NCBI RefSeq assembly: GCF_014332695.1
Contig: NZ_MBUA01000029.1
Coordinates: 186,001 to 250,000 of the forward strand
Origin: Flavihumibacter stibioxidans
Lineage (GTDB): Bacteria > Bacteroidota > Bacteroidia > Chitinophagales > Chitinophagaceae
Length of the DNA: 64,000 nt
Reading direction: 5' to 3'
Part shown: one piece after another, positions 63,436-64,000 of the stretch
Layout: every line of letters begins with the position of its first letter
How positions within the stretch are numbered: position 1 is the first letter of the stretch
Notes under the pieces: generated by a model
Databases searched by the model: none
Told to the model about the DNA's origin: nothing
Seen by the model: only the letters and a program-made list of their open reading frames with translations
Position numbers and translations under genes: made by a program

Positions 63436-64000
63436 TCAGAACCAGCCCCGTTTCCTGAATATCCACAACATATAAACGGGTATGACCAGCATCACTGCAA
63501 CGGCGATGAAAAAACCATAATCGTTGTGCAGGTAGGGTATCTTTTCGAAGTTCATTCCGAAGATGCCCCCGATAACGGTAGCCGGGGCCAGCAGGCAGGT
63601 CACGATGGCCATTACTTTCATGACCTCATTCATGCGGAGGTTTACATTGTTGATATATAGGTCCTGCATGTTTACCATTACATCGCGATAGTTTTCACTG
63701 AGGTCAAAGGCCTGCATGACATGGTCGTACACATCCTTAAAGTATTTGGTTGTCCGATCGTCGAGCAGTTCGCTTTCGCTGCGGATAATGCCATTGAGCA
63801 GGTCGCGAACCGGTGCAATATTTCTTTTCAATACGATCAGCTCCTTCCTCAAAGCGCTGATGCGCGCCAGGGCGCGGTTATTGGTATTTCGGATCACCTG
63901 TTCTTCCAGTTCTTCGATCCTTTCACCCAGTTTTTCCATCACCAGGAAATAGTTGTCGACAATGAGGTCAAGCATGGCATAACAGAGATAATCTGCAGAA
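63436..64000 (-). CDS. corA: CorA-type Mg2+/Co2+ transporter, C-terminal part (start outside window)
   Basis: The frame is open to the window's right end, so the N-terminus is missing; 188 residues are present. The coiled stalk helix (EQVIRNTNNRALARISALRKELIVLKR in blocks) leads to two transmembrane helices with the signature GMN (GGIFGMNFEKIP) and the short basic C-terminus RKRGWF. CorA forms pentamers that let divalent cations into the cell. Residues upstream continue in frame as SADYLCYAMLDLIVD, normal for the family. Convergent with the GNAT gene. Confidence 0.95.
   Translation of the reverse strand, partial: SADYLCYAMLDLIVDNYFLVMEKLGERIEELEEQVIRNTNNRALARISALRKELIVLKRNIAPVRDLLNGIIRSESELLDDRTTKYFKDVYDHVMQAFDLSENYRDVMVNMQDLYINNVNLRMNEVMKVMAIVTCLLAPATVIGGIFGMNFEKIPYLHNDYGFFIAVAVMLVIPVYMLWIFRKRGWF

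Overview
The window looks like chromosomal DNA of a Bacteroidota bacterium, most likely in or near the Chitinophagaceae. The grounds are the gene families present (DUF2480, long-form ChrA, GH3-family acyl-acid-amido synthetase, Bacteroidota-type AddAB, DUF1080 and YtcJ-like lipoproteins), -7 promoter elements of the type TAnnTTTG close to start codons, near absence of Shine-Dalgarno sequences, and a moderate GC content. I see no prophage, insertion sequence or CRISPR array. The order of genes suggests a region close to the replication origin: mnmG, dnaN, two identical parS-type palindromes and an AT-rich intergenic region with DnaA boxes lie within about 13 kb.

Layout. 1-3 kb: a two-gene operon on the minus strand with a soluble M48-type metalloprotease followed by a large helicase (cut by the window edge) whose N-terminus is a degenerate protein-kinase fold in front of a DUF4011 domain. 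It is the best candidate here for an undescribed, possibly defensive, system. 3-12.9 kb: exported hydrolases (YtcJ-like amidohydrolase, M20 amidohydrolase, a metallophosphoesterase/PQQ-propeller fusion, an S9 peptidase, a DUF1080 lipoprotein, a PIG-L deacetylase), then a Fic protein with a striking palindromic operator. 13-22.5 kb: tRNA-Phe, recQ, kdsD-manC, a RidA-family protein, an AraC regulator, a methionine-type aminotransferase and a ClC channel. 22.5-28.7 kb: a two-component system, then a fused glucosyl-3-phosphoglycerate synthase/phosphatase, a tandem universal stress protein and a TPR protein. Direct repeats with exact 11-bp spacing lie in front of both the regulator gene and the synthase gene and tie these into one probable stress regulon making glucosylglycerate.

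28.7-39.5 kb: chromate transporter, AddA/AddB recombination nuclease, dGTPase, a class A beta-lactamase-like pseudogene, nadD and a FeoA-domain protein. 39.5-53 kb: the origin-proximal block with ybeY, a parS-bracketed non-coding spacer, mnmG, a DEAD-box helicase, nadA, the candidate oriC, ppiD, DUF2480, aquaporin, kdsB, a sterol-desaturase-family protein, a zinc-ribbon protein, dnaN and recX. Three nested hairpin repeats of one family sit directly after genes here. 53-64 kb: an exported protein of unknown function, omega-amidase, nagA, dps, an S41 peptidase-thiL-suhB operon, a family 2 glycosyltransferase, GH3, a GNAT acetyltransferase and a partial corA.

Functional links: kdsD, kdsB and manC feed lipopolysaccharide and sugar-nucleotide synthesis; nadA and nadD make NAD; the methionine-type aminotransferase and the omega-amidase are known partners in transamination-coupled salvage; recQ, AddAB, recX and dnaN serve replication and repair. 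All functional calls rest on reading motifs by eye; no database search was possible.
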